Shown here piece after piece: positions 54,008 through 63,028 of a DNA stretch of 64,000 nucleotides (the first letter of the stretch is position 1; each line of letters opens with the position of its first letter). This DNA comes from Alphaproteobacteria bacterium. Its GTDB lineage: Bacteria > Pseudomonadota > Alphaproteobacteria > CACIAM-22H2. A model generated the notes under the pieces. The model was not told the origin of the DNA and made no database searches. It was given only the letters and a program-made list of their open reading frames with translations. The position numbers and the translations under genes were made by a program. The stretch is from assembly GCA_017308135.1 (NCBI GenBank), contig JAFKFM010000007.1, positions 452,001 through 516,000 on the forward strand, given 5' to 3'.

Positions 54008-54487
54008 ATGAAGCTTTCCACCAAAGGCCGCTACGCCGTGATGGCGATGGTCGATCTCGCATCGACCAGCCAGGGCAATCCCGTGGCGCTCGCCGATATC
54101 GCCGAGCGTCAGGAGATTTCGCTCTCCTATCTCGAACAACTCTTCGCCAAGCTGCGGCGCGGCGGGTTGGTGCGCTCCGTGCGCGGGCCCGGCGGCGGCT
54201 ATCTGCTCGCGCATTCCAGCGACCAGACGCGTATTTCCGACATCATCCTCGCGGTCGATGAGCCGATCCGCGCGACGCGTTGCGCGCCGGGTTCGCCCGT
54301 GGGCTGCCGCGCCAACAAGGCGCGCTGCCTGACGCATGATCTGTGGGAGGAGCTGGGCAACCAGATCCATCTCTATCTTTCGTCGGTGACACTGGCGAAT
54401 GTCGTGTCGCGCCGCGTGCTCGGCACGGCGGGCGTGATCGAAGAGGTAACGGCTCCGGCCCCCGAACCCATGGTCGCGGCGCAATAA
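54008..54487 (+). CDS. iscR: Fe-S cluster assembly regulator IscR (Rrf2 family)
   Basis: A protein of 159 residues. The winged helix is clear (MKLSTKGRYAVMAMVDLAST, then ISLSYLEQLFAKLRRGGLVR and SVRGPGGGYLLA). The cluster ligands are Cys, Cys, Cys and His in RCAPGSPVGCRANKARCLTH, with spacing C-x7-C-x6-C-x2-H. E. coli has C-x5-C-x5-C-x2-H, so the loop is longer but all four ligands are kept. Holo-IscR represses its operon when Fe-S clusters are sufficient; the operator-like site upstream of cysE supports this. It starts 18 bp after cysE. Confidence 0.93.
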   Translation: MKLSTKGRYAVMAMVDLASTSQGNPVALADIAERQEISLSYLEQLFAKLRRGGLVRSVRGPGGGYLLAHSSDQTRISDIILAVDEPIRATRCAPGSPVGCRANKARCLTHDLWEELGNQIHLYLSSVTLANVVSRRVLGTAGVIEEVTAPAPEPMVAAQ

Positions 54488-54489
54488 CG

Positions 54490-55581
54490 ATGCCGAACGC
54501 CTATCTCGACTGGAACGCAAGCGCACCCGTTCGGCCCGAAGCGGCCGAAGCGATGGCGCACGCGCTGGTCGCGGCGGGCAATCCGTCGTCGGTCCATGAA
54601 GCGGGCCGTGCGGCGCGCGCATTGATCGAAAAGGCGCGCGCGCAGGTCGCCGCTTTGGTCAACGCGCCGGCCGAGCGCGTCGTGTTCACGAGCGGCGGCA
54701 CGGAAGCCAACGCGCTGGCGCTGTCGGGCTTCGGGGCCGATGCCGCGTATTCGGCGGTCGAGCATGACGCGGTGCGCGCCAACCTGCCCGATGGCCGCGT
54801 GCTGCCCGTCACGGCGGACGGCGTGCTGGATTTAAATCGCGCCGACATCGCGGGCGTGAAGCTCGTCGCCGTGATGCTGGCGAACAACGAGACCGGCGTG
54901 ATCCAGCCGGTCGCCGACATCGCCGCCCGCGCGCATGCGGCGGGTTCGCGCGTCCATTGCGACGCCGTGCAGGCCGCCGGCAAAATCCCGGTCGATTTCG
55001 CCGCCCTCGACGTCGATACGCTGGCGCTTTCGGCGCATAAAATCGGCGGGCCGATGGGCGTGGGCGCCCTGGTCGTGCGCGAAAAACGCGCGGTTTCGCC
55101 CCTGTGGCTAGGCGGCGGGCAGGAGCGCGGCTGGCGTTCCGGCACCCCCAATCTGCCGGGGATCGTCGCCTTCGGCATGGCGGCCGAATTGGCGGCCAAG
55201 GAAATCGACGCCTGGTCAAAGCTTTATGCGGCGAGAGACCATGTGATCGACATGGTTGATTCCGCGGGATTAGGGGCCATCTTCTATGGCAGGAAGGCCC
55301 CCCGCCTGCCCAACACGTTGAGCATCGGTCTGCCGGGCGTTCCGGCGCATACCCAGGTCATGGCGCTCGACCTGGCCGGGTATGCGGTGTCGGCCGGTTC
55401 GGCGTGTTCGTCGGGCAAGGTCGGCCCCAGCGCCGCGTTGCTGGCGATGGGGGCGGGAGATGGCGCGGCCGAGGCCATTCGGGTCTCATTCGGGCCAGCA
55501 ACGACGGCGGCGCAGCTCGACGGTTTCGCCGCCGCTTATATCGAATTCGCCCGGCGCCGGTCTTCGGCGCGGGCAGCGTAG
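54490..55581 (+). CDS. Cysteine desulfurase family protein (NifS/IscS paralogue)
   Basis: A protein of 363 residues, fold type I PLP enzyme. Motifs are [49 protein letters not shown], the PLP-Lys in [12 protein letters not shown] and the catalytic-Cys loop [14 protein letters not shown]. It removes sulfur from cysteine to give alanine. It is shorter than the IscS that follows and lacks the IscS C-terminal extension for IscU binding, so it may supply sulfur to another acceptor such as MnmA. It starts 2 bp after iscR and ends 26 bp before iscS. Confidence 0.88.
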   Translation: MPNAYLDWNASAPVRPEAAEAMAHALVAAGNPSSVHEAGRAARALIEKARAQVAALVNAPAERVVFTSGGTEANALALSGFGADAAYSAVEHDAVRANLPDGRVLPVTADGVLDLNRADIAGVKLVAVMLANNETGVIQPVADIAARAHAAGSRVHCDAVQAAGKIPVDFAALDVDTLALSAHKIGGPMGVGALVVREKRAVSPLWLGGGQERGWRSGTPNLPGIVAFGMAAELAAKEIDAWSKLYAARDHVIDMVDSAGLGAIFYGRKAPRLPNTLSIGLPGVPAHTQVMALDLAGYAVSAGSACSSGKVGPSAALLAMGAGDGAAEAIRVSFGPATTAAQLDGFAAAYIEFARRRSSARAA

Positions 55582-55607
55582 GTTTCGGGTACGGGAGCGA
55601 GAGAGTT

Positions 55608-56858
55608 ATGGGCACGCAGACGACACAAGACAGGCTGGCGAACGCGCCGACGAAGCCCGTCTATCTGGATTATCAGGCGACGACGCCGATGGATCCGCGC
55701 GTGCTCGACGCGATGATGCCGTTCTTCATCGAGAAGTTCGGCAACCCGCATAGCCGCAACCATCATTACGGCTGGGAAGCCGAAGAAGCGGTCGAGATCG
55801 CGCGCAAGCAGGTCGCCGATCTGATCGGCGCCGACGAGCGCGAGATCGTGTTCACCTCGGGCGCCACGGAATCGAACAACCTCGCCATCGCGGGCGTCGC
55901 GCATTTCTACAAGGACCAGAAGAACCACATCGTCACCGTGGTGACCGAGCATAAATGCGTGCTCGATACCTGCCGCCATCTGGAGCAGGAAGGGTTCACG
56001 GTCACCTATCTGCCGGTGAAGACCGACGGCCTCGTCGATCTCGCCGCGCTGGAAGCCGCGATCACGGACAAGACCGTGCTCGTCTCCGTCATGGCGGCGA
56101 ATAACGAGATCGGCGTCATTCAGCCGCTGGCCGAAATCGGCGCCATCTGCCGCAAGAAGGGCGCGTTCTTCCATACCGATTGCGCGCAGGCCTTCGGCAA
56201 GATCCCGCTCGACGTCGAGGCGATGAAGATCGATCTCATGTCGATCTCGGGTCACAAGATCTACGGGCCCAAGGGTATCGGCGCGCTGTTCGTGCGCCGC
56301 AAGCCGCGCGTGCGCTTGCAGGCGCTGATCCATGGCGGCGGGCAGGAGCGCGGCATGCGCTCGGGCACGTTGCCCACGCCGCTTTGCGTGGGCCTGGGCA
56401 AAGCCGCCGAAATCGCGCGCCAGGAAATGGCGTCGGAAAACGCGCGACTCACCACTTTGCGCGATCGCTTCCTCAAGACGGTTCACGACAAGCTGCCGGA
56501 GGTGTTCCTCAACGGCGATTTCTCGAACCGTTTGCCCGGCAATCTCAACCTCTCCTTCGCCTATGTCGAAGGCGAGGGGCTGATGATGGGCATCAAGGAT
56601 CTGTGCGTTTCCTCGGGCTCGGCCTGCACATCGGCGTCGCTGGAACCCAGCTACGTGCTGCGCGCGCTCGGCGTCGAGGAGGAACTCGCGCATACGAGCT
56701 TGCGGATCGGCTTCGGCCGTTTCACCACCGAAGCGGAAGTCGATTACGCGGCGGATCGCATCGTCCAGGCCGTTTCCAAGCTGCGCTCGATGAGCCCGCT
56801 TTGGGAAATGGCGCAGGAAGGTATCGACATCAAATCGATCCAGTGGGCGGCCCATTGA
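55608..56858 (+). CDS. iscS: Cysteine desulfurase IscS
   Basis: A protein of 416 residues. [66 protein letters not shown]-Lys in [12 protein letters not shown] and the mobile Cys loop [15 protein letters not shown] are all present. The C-terminus KSIQWAAH matches IscS enzymes that dock IscU. It donates persulfide sulfur to IscU for cluster assembly and probably to MnmA, encoded at the end of the same operon. The ATG is at 55608; longer frames upstream run inside the preceding desulfurase gene. Confidence 0.96.
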   Translation: MGTQTTQDRLANAPTKPVYLDYQATTPMDPRVLDAMMPFFIEKFGNPHSRNHHYGWEAEEAVEIARKQVADLIGADEREIVFTSGATESNNLAIAGVAHFYKDQKNHIVTVVTEHKCVLDTCRHLEQEGFTVTYLPVKTDGLVDLAALEAAITDKTVLVSVMAANNEIGVIQPLAEIGAICRKKGAFFHTDCAQAFGKIPLDVEAMKIDLMSISGHKIYGPKGIGALFVRRKPRVRLQALIHGGGQERGMRSGTLPTPLCVGLGKAAEIARQEMASENARLTTLRDRFLKTVHDKLPEVFLNGDFSNRLPGNLNLSFAYVEGEGLMMGIKDLCVSSGSACTSASLEPSYVLRALGVEEELAHTSLRIGFGRFTTEAEVDYAADRIVQAVSKLRSMSPLWEMAQEGIDIKSIQWAAH

Positions 56859-56895
56859 GGTTTCGTCTATAAAGGATCGCGAAGGAGAAACACCC

Positions 56896-57279
56896 ATGGC
56901 CTACAGCGAAAAGGTCGTCGACCATTACGAGAACCCGCGCAATGTCGGTTCGTTCGACAAGAACGACGCCGCCGTCGGCACGGGGCTGGTCGGCGCGCCC
57001 GCCTGCGGCGACGTGATGAAGTTGCAGATCAAGGTGAGTGCCGACGGCATCATCGAGGACGCGAAGTTCAAGACCTTCGGCTGCGGCTCGGCGATCGCTT
57101 CGTCGTCGCTCGTGACCGAATGGGTCAAGGGCAAGTCGATCGACGAAGCCTCGACGATCAAGAACACCGACATCGCCAAGCATCTGGCGCTGCCGCCGGT
57201 GAAGATCCATTGCTCGGTCCTGGCCGAAGACGCGATCAAGGCCGCGATCGACGATTACAAGCGCAAGCACGGCGCTTAA
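56896..57279 (+). CDS. iscU: Fe-S cluster assembly scaffold IscU
   Basis: A protein of 127 residues. The three cluster Cys are in GAPACGDVMKLQI, KFKTFGCGSAIASSS and KIHCSVLAED, with the conserved Asp after the first Cys. LPPVK is the HscA recognition motif. IscU builds a [2Fe-2S] cluster from IscS sulfur and iron, and releases it with HscA/HscB. The ATG follows AGGAGAAACACC, a strong ribosome site. It lies 37 bp after iscS. Confidence 0.98.
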   Translation: MAYSEKVVDHYENPRNVGSFDKNDAAVGTGLVGAPACGDVMKLQIKVSADGIIEDAKFKTFGCGSAIASSSLVTEWVKGKSIDEASTIKNTDIAKHLALPPVKIHCSVLAEDAIKAAIDDYKRKHGA

Positions 57280-57291
57280 GCGGAGTTTGCG

Positions 57292-57696
57292 ATGACCGAC
57301 GCCGCCGCATCGACGACCACGACGCCCGCACCCGCCCCGGCCAAGCGCGCACCGCGCGCGCGTCCGCCCGCCATCACGGTGACGGAAGCGGCGATCGGGC
57401 GCGTGAAGGCGCTGCTCGCCCAGCGCGGCAAGCCGTCGGCGGGCGTGCGCGTGGGCGTGCGCACGCGCGGCTGCTCGGGCCTCAGCTACACGCTCGAATA
57501 CGCCGATGCGAAGGGCCCGGGCGACGAAGTGGTCGAACCCGAAGCCGGCATCTCGATCTTCATCGATCCGAAAGCGTCGATGTTCGTCTTCGGCACCGAG
57601 ATGGATTTCGTCGAGGAAAAGCTGCAATCGGGCTTCGTCTTCCGCAATCCGAACGAAAAGGGCCGCTGCGGCTGCGGGGATAGTTTCCACGTCTGA
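57292..57696 (+). CDS. iscA: Iron-sulfur cluster assembly A-type carrier IscA
   Basis: A protein of 134 residues. The A-type domain (about residues 27-134) contains ITVTEAAIGRVKALLAQRG, GVRVGVRTRGCSGLSYTLEY and the C-terminal CGCG motif GRCGCGDSFHV. The three Cys carry iron or a cluster for transfer to apoproteins. A 25-residue Ala/Thr/Pro-rich N-terminal extension is longer than in E. coli IscA. It is encoded 12 bp after iscU, the canonical isc position. Confidence 0.95.
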   Translation: MTDAAASTTTTPAPAPAKRAPRARPPAITVTEAAIGRVKALLAQRGKPSAGVRVGVRTRGCSGLSYTLEYADAKGPGDEVVEPEAGISIFIDPKASMFVFGTEMDFVEEKLQSGFVFRNPNEKGRCGCGDSFHV

Positions 57697-57719
57697 TCGG
57701 GCGCTGGTTCTAATGCTCG

Positions 57720-58367
57720 ATGACGAACGCGCCGCAGACATCCGCTTCGACGAATAACGGTCCGGCCCTCGCCGTCTGTTGGTCCTGCAAAGGGCCGGTC
57801 GCGTGGGGCGGGCTGTTTTGCGACACCTGCAAGGCGGTGCAGCCGCCGGTTCCGCTGGACCATTTCGCGCGATTGGGTCTCAAGCGCGATTTCGACATCA
57901 AAGTGCCGGTCCTCGATCAGCTCTATTTCGGCTTCCAGCGCCAACTGCACCCGGACCGCTTCGCGGCGGCGGCACCCAAGGCCAAGCAGATCTCGCAGAG
58001 TCAGGCGGTGGCCTTCAACGACGCCTACGAGACCTTGAAGGACCCGCTGACGCGCGCGGCCTATCTGCTCGATCTTTGGGGCGAAAAGGTCGAGGGCGAG
58101 GGGGCCCACACCATCGCCGACGAAGAATTGCTCATGGAGCAATTAGAACGCCGCGAAGCCTTGATGGAGGCCGATAATCCGGCTTCGGTCGAAGCCATCG
58201 CGCGCCAAGCCAAACTCGATGCCGAGGCCGCCCTTTCGGCCCTTGCGTCGGACTTCGCTTCGGGCGACAAGATCGCCGCCAAACGCGGTTATCTGCGCCT
58301 CAAATACTTGGTCAAATTGGGCGAAGAGGCCCGCGCGCGGCGCGCACGCCTGACCCTGGCGCGCTGA
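57720..58367 (+). CDS. hscB: Fe-S assembly co-chaperone HscB
   Basis: A protein of 215 residues. It has an N-terminal zinc-finger-like region with CWSCKGP and FCDTCKAVQPP, present in eukaryotic HSC20 and many alphaproteobacterial HscBs but absent from E. coli. The J domain follows (HFARLGLKRDFDIKVPVLDQ, HPD motif in LHPDRF), then the C-terminal helical domain that binds IscU. It delivers IscU to HscA and stimulates its ATPase. The ATG at 57720 has no clear Shine-Dalgarno. hscA begins 45 bp later. Confidence 0.94.
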   Translation: MTNAPQTSASTNNGPALAVCWSCKGPVAWGGLFCDTCKAVQPPVPLDHFARLGLKRDFDIKVPVLDQLYFGFQRQLHPDRFAAAAPKAKQISQSQAVAFNDAYETLKDPLTRAAYLLDLWGEKVEGEGAHTIADEELLMEQLERREALMEADNPASVEAIARQAKLDAEAALSALASDFASGDKIAAKRGYLRLKYLVKLGEEARARRARLTLAR

Positions 58368-58412
58368 TTGCTAACCCGCAGCTTCCTTTAACGGCTAACG
58401 GCCGCGCTCGAC

Positions 58413-60275
58413 ATGTTGTTGCAGATTCACGAACCGGGCGAGACGCCGCTGCCCCACGAGACCGAGAAGGGTCTCGCGGTCGGCATCGATCTCGGCACGA
58501 CCAACTCGGTGGTCGCGTTTTCGCGCGACCAGAAGGCCGAGATCGTGCGCGACGCCCGTGGCGTGGGGCTCGTGCCGTCGGTCGTCGCCTATTTCGACGA
58601 AGGCGATCCGCTGGTCGGCGAACGCGCGCGCCGCGAGTTGCTCGACAATCCCGAAGTGGTGGTCTCGTCGATCAAGCGTCTGATGGGGCGCGGGGTCGAC
58701 GAACTCGCCAAGCTCGGCGACGCGTTGCCCTATGAATTGGGACCGCCGGCCGAAGGCGGGATGGCGCGCTTAAAGATCGGCGCGCGTCTGCTCACGCCGG
58801 TCGAAATCAGCGCCGATATCTTGCGCGCGGTGAAGCAGCGCGCGGAGATCGCGTTGGGCCGAGCCGTCGATCGTGCGGTCGTGACCGTGCCCGCCTATTT
58901 CGACGACGCCGCGCGCACCGCGACGCGCGATGCCGCGCGCCTTGCCGGTCTCGAAGTTTTGCGCCTCGTCGCTGAGCCGACGGCGGCGGCGCTCGCCTAC
59001 GGGCTCGATAGCCAGGCCGAAGGTCTTTACGCGGTCTACGACCTCGGCGGCGGCACGTTCGATTTCTCGCTGCTGCGTTTGGAGCGCGGCGTGTTCCAGG
59101 TGCTCGCGACCGGCGGCGATGCGGCGTTGGGCGGCGACGATTTCGATCATGCGATCGCGTCGCGCTTCATGGGCGAGCGCGGCGACAAGCTCGATCGCGA
59201 TCACGTCAAGCAAGCGCTGGTCACCGCGCGCCTCGCCAAGGAATGCCTGACCGATCGCGACGATTGGGACGGCTTCCTCGATCTGGGCGAAGCCGAGAGC
59301 GAACACAAACTGACGCGCGCCGAATTCGAAAAGCTGATCGCCCCCTTGGTCGAGCGCACGATCCAAATCGCGGCCGCGACGCTGGAAGATGCCGGTATCG
59401 CGCCCGAAGCGCTTGGCGGCGTCGTGCTGGTCGGCGGATCGACGCGCGTCCCGTTGGTGCGCCAGCGCGTGGCGGAGTTCTTCGGCAAGCCGCCGCTCAC
59501 CGATATCGATCCCGACGAGGTCGTCGCTGTCGGAGCCGCGTTGCAGGCCGAAGCATTGACCGCCGGCTCGGACACGCTGCTGCTCGATGTGCTGCCGCTG
59601 TCGCTGGGTCTCGAAACGATGGGCGGCATCGTCGAAAAGGTTGTCGAGCGCAACACGCCGATCCCGGTCAGCCGTGCCCAGGAATTCACGACCTATCAGG
59701 ACGGCCAGAATGCCATGGCGCTGCATGTCGTGCAGGGCGAGCGCGAGATGGTCGATCAATGCCGCAGCCTCGCGCGCTTCGAGCTCGACGGCATCCCGCC
59801 GATGGTCGCGGGGGCCGCGCGCATCCGCGTGACCTTCTCGGTCGACGCCGACGGTTTGCTGACCGTCTCGGCCAAGGAAGCGACGACCGGCGTTGAATCG
59901 CGCATCGAGGTGAAGCCGTCCTATGGCCTGACCGAAGACGAAATGGCCGCGATGCTGCGCGCGTCGATCGACAACGCGCAGGACGATATGGAGCGCCGGT
60001 TGTTGACCGAGGCGCGCGTCGAAGCACGGCGCGGCGTCAACGCGGTGCAGGCCGCGTTGGCGGTCGACGCCGATCTTCTGTCGGCCGAAGAGCGCGCGCG
60101 TATCGACGAAACGATCGAAATGGTCGAGCGCGCGATGTCGGCGACCGATCGTGCAGCAGTTCAAGGTGCTGCCGAAGAACTCGAACACCGCACCAAGATC
60201 TTCGCCGAGCGGCGGATGGATCGCGGAATCCGCAAAGCGCTCGCGGGCCGCGCCGTCGCCGATATCGGCGGATAG
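58413..60275 (+). CDS. hscA: Fe-S assembly chaperone HscA (Hsp70 family)
   Basis: A protein of 620 residues, usual HscA length. The nucleotide-binding domain begins [17 protein letters not shown] and has [40 protein letters not shown] and [14 protein letters not shown]. The substrate-binding domain follows from about residue 390 ([36 protein letters not shown]) with a helical lid. HscA recognises IscU's LPPVK motif and drives cluster release. ATP-site residues are intact. It sits in the standard hscB-hscA-fdx order. Confidence 0.97.
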   Translation: MLLQIHEPGETPLPHETEKGLAVGIDLGTTNSVVAFSRDQKAEIVRDARGVGLVPSVVAYFDEGDPLVGERARRELLDNPEVVVSSIKRLMGRGVDELAKLGDALPYELGPPAEGGMARLKIGARLLTPVEISADILRAVKQRAEIALGRAVDRAVVTVPAYFDDAARTATRDAARLAGLEVLRLVAEPTAAALAYGLDSQAEGLYAVYDLGGGTFDFSLLRLERGVFQVLATGGDAALGGDDFDHAIASRFMGERGDKLDRDHVKQALVTARLAKECLTDRDDWDGFLDLGEAESEHKLTRAEFEKLIAPLVERTIQIAAATLEDAGIAPEALGGVVLVGGSTRVPLVRQRVAEFFGKPPLTDIDPDEVVAVGAALQAEALTAGSDTLLLDVLPLSLGLETMGGIVEKVVERNTPIPVSRAQEFTTYQDGQNAMALHVVQGEREMVDQCRSLARFELDGIPPMVAGAARIRVTFSVDADGLLTVSAKEATTGVESRIEVKPSYGLTEDEMAAMLRASIDNAQDDMERRLLTEARVEARRGVNAVQAALAVDADLLSAEERARIDETIEMVERAMSATDRAAVQGAAEELEHRTKIFAERRMDRGIRKALAGRAVADIGG

Positions 60276-60300
60276 AACTTTCAGACAAGAAGAGAAGCCC

Positions 60301-60639
60301 ATGCCCAAGATGTATTTCGTCTATCCCGACGGCACGAAGAAGGAAGTCGACGCGCCGGTCGGCCTTTCGGTGCTCGAAATCGCGCATCGCAACGACGTGC
60401 CGCTCGAGGGTGCATGCGAAGGTTCGCTCGCCTGCTCGACCTGCCACATCGTCGTCGACAAGGACGATTACGAGCGCTTGCCCGAGGCGTCGGAAGACGA
60501 GGAGGACATGCTCGATCTCGCCTTCGGCCTGACGCACACCTCGCGCCTGGGCTGCCAGATCACGATGACCGAGGAGCTGGACGGCCTGACGGTCGCGCTG
60601 CCGACGGCCACGCGCAACATGATGGTCGACAAGGCCTGA
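60301..60639 (+). CDS. fdx: ISC-type 2Fe-2S ferredoxin
   Basis: A protein of 112 residues, adrenodoxin-type. The cluster Cys are arranged C-x5-C-x2-C in [16 protein letters not shown] with the fourth in SRLGCQITM. The segment between, [20 protein letters not shown], is the acidic partner-binding helix. It donates electrons during cluster assembly on IscU. The ATG at 60301 starts [16 protein letters not shown]; a longer frame inside hscA is rejected. Confidence 0.97.
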   Translation: MPKMYFVYPDGTKKEVDAPVGLSVLEIAHRNDVPLEGACEGSLACSTCHIVVDKDDYERLPEASEDEEDMLDLAFGLTHTSRLGCQITMTEELDGLTVALPTATRNMMVDKA

Positions 60640-60644
60640 ATGCG

Positions 60645-60848
60645 ATGAAGAAACTGCGCTGGACCGATGTGAACGACATCGCCATCGAGTTGGAGGAGGC
60701 GCATCCCGACGCCGACGTCGAGAATCTGCGCTTCACCGATTTGTGGAAATGGGTCCAGGCGCTGCCCGGCTTCGAAGACGACCCGAACAAGTCGAACGAG
60801 AAGATCCTGGAAGCGATCCAGATGGCGTGGCTGGAGGAACGGCGATGA
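60645..60848 (+). CDS. iscX: Fe-S cluster assembly protein IscX
   Basis: A protein of 67 residues: MKKLRWTDVNDIAIELEEAH, DLWKWVQALPGF and DDPNKSNEKILEAIQMAW are the family signatures. The small acidic protein binds IscS and modulates its rate or supplies iron. It begins 5 bp after fdx, in the classical last position of isc operons. Its stop overlaps the tenA start by 4 nt, so the operon continues without a break. Confidence 0.96.
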   Translation: MKKLRWTDVNDIAIELEEAHPDADVENLRFTDLWKWVQALPGFEDDPNKSNEKILEAIQMAWLEERR

Positions 60849-61534
60849 GCGTCGTGCTGTGGCAGAAGGACGGTCTGTTCGAACGCCTGCGCGACGCGTG
60901 CCGCGATTCGTGGGACGCCTACACGACCCATCCCTTCACCACGGGTCTGGGCGACGGCACGTTGCCGGTCGAAAGCTTCCGCCATTATCTGATCCAGGAT
61001 TATCTGTTCCTGGTGCAGTTCGCGCGCGCCTGGGCGTTGGCCGTTTATAAGGCCGACAACCTCGCCGACATGACTTTCGTGAACAACAGCGTCAAAGCCA
61101 TTCTCGACGGTGAGATGGCGATGCACGTGAAGTACTGCGAAAGCTGGGGCATCTCGAAGGAAGAGATCGAGACTTACGAGGAAGCCGAGGCGACGATCGC
61201 CTATACGCGCTTCGTGCTCGAAACCGGCATGCAAGGCGACATCCTCGATCTCGTGACCGCGCTGGTGCCCTGCACCGTGGGTTACGCCGAAATCGCGATG
61301 CGCCTCGAGGAAGCCGATTGGCGCCGCGAAGACGGCAATCGCTACAACGATTGGATCGCCGCCTATTCCAGCGACGATTATCGCCGCATCGCGCGTGGCA
61401 AGGCCGATTTCGTCGATCGCCTGTGGCATACGCGCGCCGGCGGCGGACGTTTCGAATCTTTGGCGACGATTTTCGATCGCGCCTGCCGCCTGGAGACGTC
61501 GTTCTGGCGGATGGGGTTGGAGCGCCTGCCGTGA
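60845..61534 (+). CDS. tenA: TenA family aminopyrimidine aminohydrolase (thiaminase II)
   Basis: A protein of 229 residues, all-helical TenA fold. The catalytic Cys143 is in [11 protein letters not shown]; pocket residues are in [20 protein letters not shown] and TSFWRMGL. TenA hydrolyses thiamine breakdown products to hydroxymethylpyrimidine for salvage. Its presence between iscX and mnmA is unusual. Both junctions are 4-nt overlaps (ATGA and GTGA), so it is translated with them. A link to sulfur metabolism through thiamine thiazole synthesis, which uses IscS sulfur, is inference. Confidence 0.88.
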   Translation: MSVVLWQKDGLFERLRDACRDSWDAYTTHPFTTGLGDGTLPVESFRHYLIQDYLFLVQFARAWALAVYKADNLADMTFVNNSVKAILDGEMAMHVKYCESWGISKEEIETYEEAEATIAYTRFVLETGMQGDILDLVTALVPCTVGYAEIAMRLEEADWRREDGNRYNDWIAAYSSDDYRRIARGKADFVDRLWHTRAGGGRFESLATIFDRACRLETSFWRMGLERLP

Positions 61535-62649
61535 CCACGCAAGACGCAATCGGTCTGCGGCCGGGTGCGCGCGTCGTCGTCGCGATGTCCGGCGGAGTCG
61601 ATTCCTCCGTCGTTGCCGCACTGATGAAGGAAGCGGGCTACGACGTCGTTGGCGTCACGCTCCAGCTTTACGATCATGGTGCCGCGATCCAGAAGAAGGG
61701 TGCGTGCTGCGCGGGCCAGGATATCCACGACGCGCGCAACGTCGCCGACCGGATCGGCATTCCGCATTACGTGCTCGACTACGAAAGCCGTTTTCGCGAC
61801 GCGGTGATCGACGAATTCGTCGACAGCTACACGCGCGGCGAAACGCCGATCCCGTGCATCCAGTGCAACCGCACGGTCAAGTTCCGCGATCTGCTGGCGG
61901 TCGCCAAGGATCTCAACGCCGAAGCGCTGGCGACCGGGCATTACGCGCGCCGCGTGGCGGGGCCGGAGGGTGCGGAGCTTCATCGCGCCGAGGACGACAC
62001 GCGCGACCAAAGCTATTTCCTGTTCGCGACGACGCGCGAACAGCTCGATTTTTTGCGCTTCCCCTTGGGCGCCATGCCCAAGACGCAAGTGCGCGCCGAG
62101 GCCGAACGTTTGGGCCTGCCCGTCGCTTCCAAGCCCGACAGCCAGGACATCTGCTTCGTGCCCGACGGCAATTACGCCAAGCTCGTCGAGCGTTTGAAAC
62201 CCGGTGCGGCGGAGCCCGGCGACATCGTCGATCTGCAGGGCAATGTGCTGGGCCGCCACGAAGGCACGATCCATTACACGATCGGCCAGCGGCGTGGGTT
62301 GGCGTTGTCGCAATCGCGCGGTCCCGATGCCGAGCCGCTTTACGTCCTGCGCGTCGATCCCGAATTGAAGCGCGTGGTCGTCGGTCCGCGCGAAGCGCTC
62401 GCCGAACGGCGCGTGGCATTGGCGGGTGTGAATTGGCTCGGGCCGCGCGCGATCGAAGCGGCCGATGTCGCCGTGAAGATCCGCTCCACCACCTCGCCCA
62501 AGCAAGCGCATCTCGAACGCGGGGAAGGGGACAAGGCTGAGCTTGTTCTGGCTGAGCCGGAGTACGGTGTCGCCGCCGGCCAAGCCGCCGTGTTCTATGA
62601 CGGTCACCGCGTGCTCGGTGGCGGCTGGATTCAGCGCAAGCAAAAGTAA
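61531..62649 (+). CDS. mnmA: tRNA-specific 2-thiouridylase MnmA
   Basis: A protein of 372 residues that makes 2-thiouridine at position 34 of tRNA-Lys, -Glu and -Gln. The PP-loop is [16 protein letters not shown]. The catalytic Cys pair is in [13 protein letters not shown] and [19 protein letters not shown] and [13 protein letters not shown] are family segments. It receives sulfur from IscS (directly or by relay). The start is GTG at 61531, overlapping the tenA stop. It is the last gene of the operon that begins with cysE. Confidence 0.96.
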   Translation: MTTQDAIGLRPGARVVVAMSGGVDSSVVAALMKEAGYDVVGVTLQLYDHGAAIQKKGACCAGQDIHDARNVADRIGIPHYVLDYESRFRDAVIDEFVDSYTRGETPIPCIQCNRTVKFRDLLAVAKDLNAEALATGHYARRVAGPEGAELHRAEDDTRDQSYFLFATTREQLDFLRFPLGAMPKTQVRAEAERLGLPVASKPDSQDICFVPDGNYAKLVERLKPGAAEPGDIVDLQGNVLGRHEGTIHYTIGQRRGLALSQSRGPDAEPLYVLRVDPELKRVVVGPREALAERRVALAGVNWLGPRAIEAADVAVKIRSTTSPKQAHLERGEGDKAELVLAEPEYGVAAGQAAVFYDGHRVLGGGWIQRKQK

Positions 62650-62705
62650 AAAACGACGACTTTTCAAAATATTAAGGGCGTTACAATCTATATTGAGAAT
62701 GCTAG

Positions 62706-62720
62706 TGCGAATCATTTGCA
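62706..62720 (+). promoter_or_regulatory. Fur-like box upstream of hemP
   Basis: TGCGAAT C ATTTGCA is a 7-1-7 palindrome with 6 of 7 arm bases paired, close to the Fur 7-1-7 pattern TGATAAT-N-ATTATCA. It lies 30 bp before the hemP ATG and just downstream of AT-rich -10 candidates TACAAT (62682-62687) and TATATT (62689-62694). A fourth arm-like GAGAAT sits at 62695-62700. Iron-dependent repression of hemP and the receptor is likely. Confidence 0.6.
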
Positions 62721-62750
62721 TTTAAGATTCGCCGGTGCTATTTCACCCCC

Positions 62751-62930
62751 ATGCGTCGCAGCAACTCGACTGCCCCCGTTGCCGCGCCCGCCGATACGCC
62801 GCCCGACGCCGAACTTACGGTCGACAGCCGCGAATTATTGGCGGGGCGGTCCGAAGTGAAGATCGTCCATGCCGGATCGATCTATCGGCTGAAGGTAACG
62901 GGTGCGGGAAAGCTGCTACTGACCAAGTGA
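62751..62930 (+). CDS. hemP: Hemin uptake protein HemP
   Basis: A small protein of 59 residues starting MRRSNSTAPVAAPADTPPDA. The HemP signature follows: VDSRELLAGRSEVKIVHAGS, IYRLKVTGAGKLLLTK. HemP/HmuP family members are DNA- or mRNA-interacting coactivators of heme uptake genes in rhizobia and Burkholderia. It is under a Fur-like box and 98 bp upstream of a TonB-dependent receptor. That is the standard hemP-receptor arrangement. Confidence 0.9.
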   Translation: MRRSNSTAPVAAPADTPPDAELTVDSRELLAGRSEVKIVHAGSIYRLKVTGAGKLLLTK

Positions 62931-63028
62931 CCTAAACAATCTTCGACCCAGCCAGCCAGCCAAGCGGGGCGTAATGCTCCGGACAAGCCAGCCAGCAACG
63001 GTCTCCAAGTTCAAGGAGTCCGCCTATC

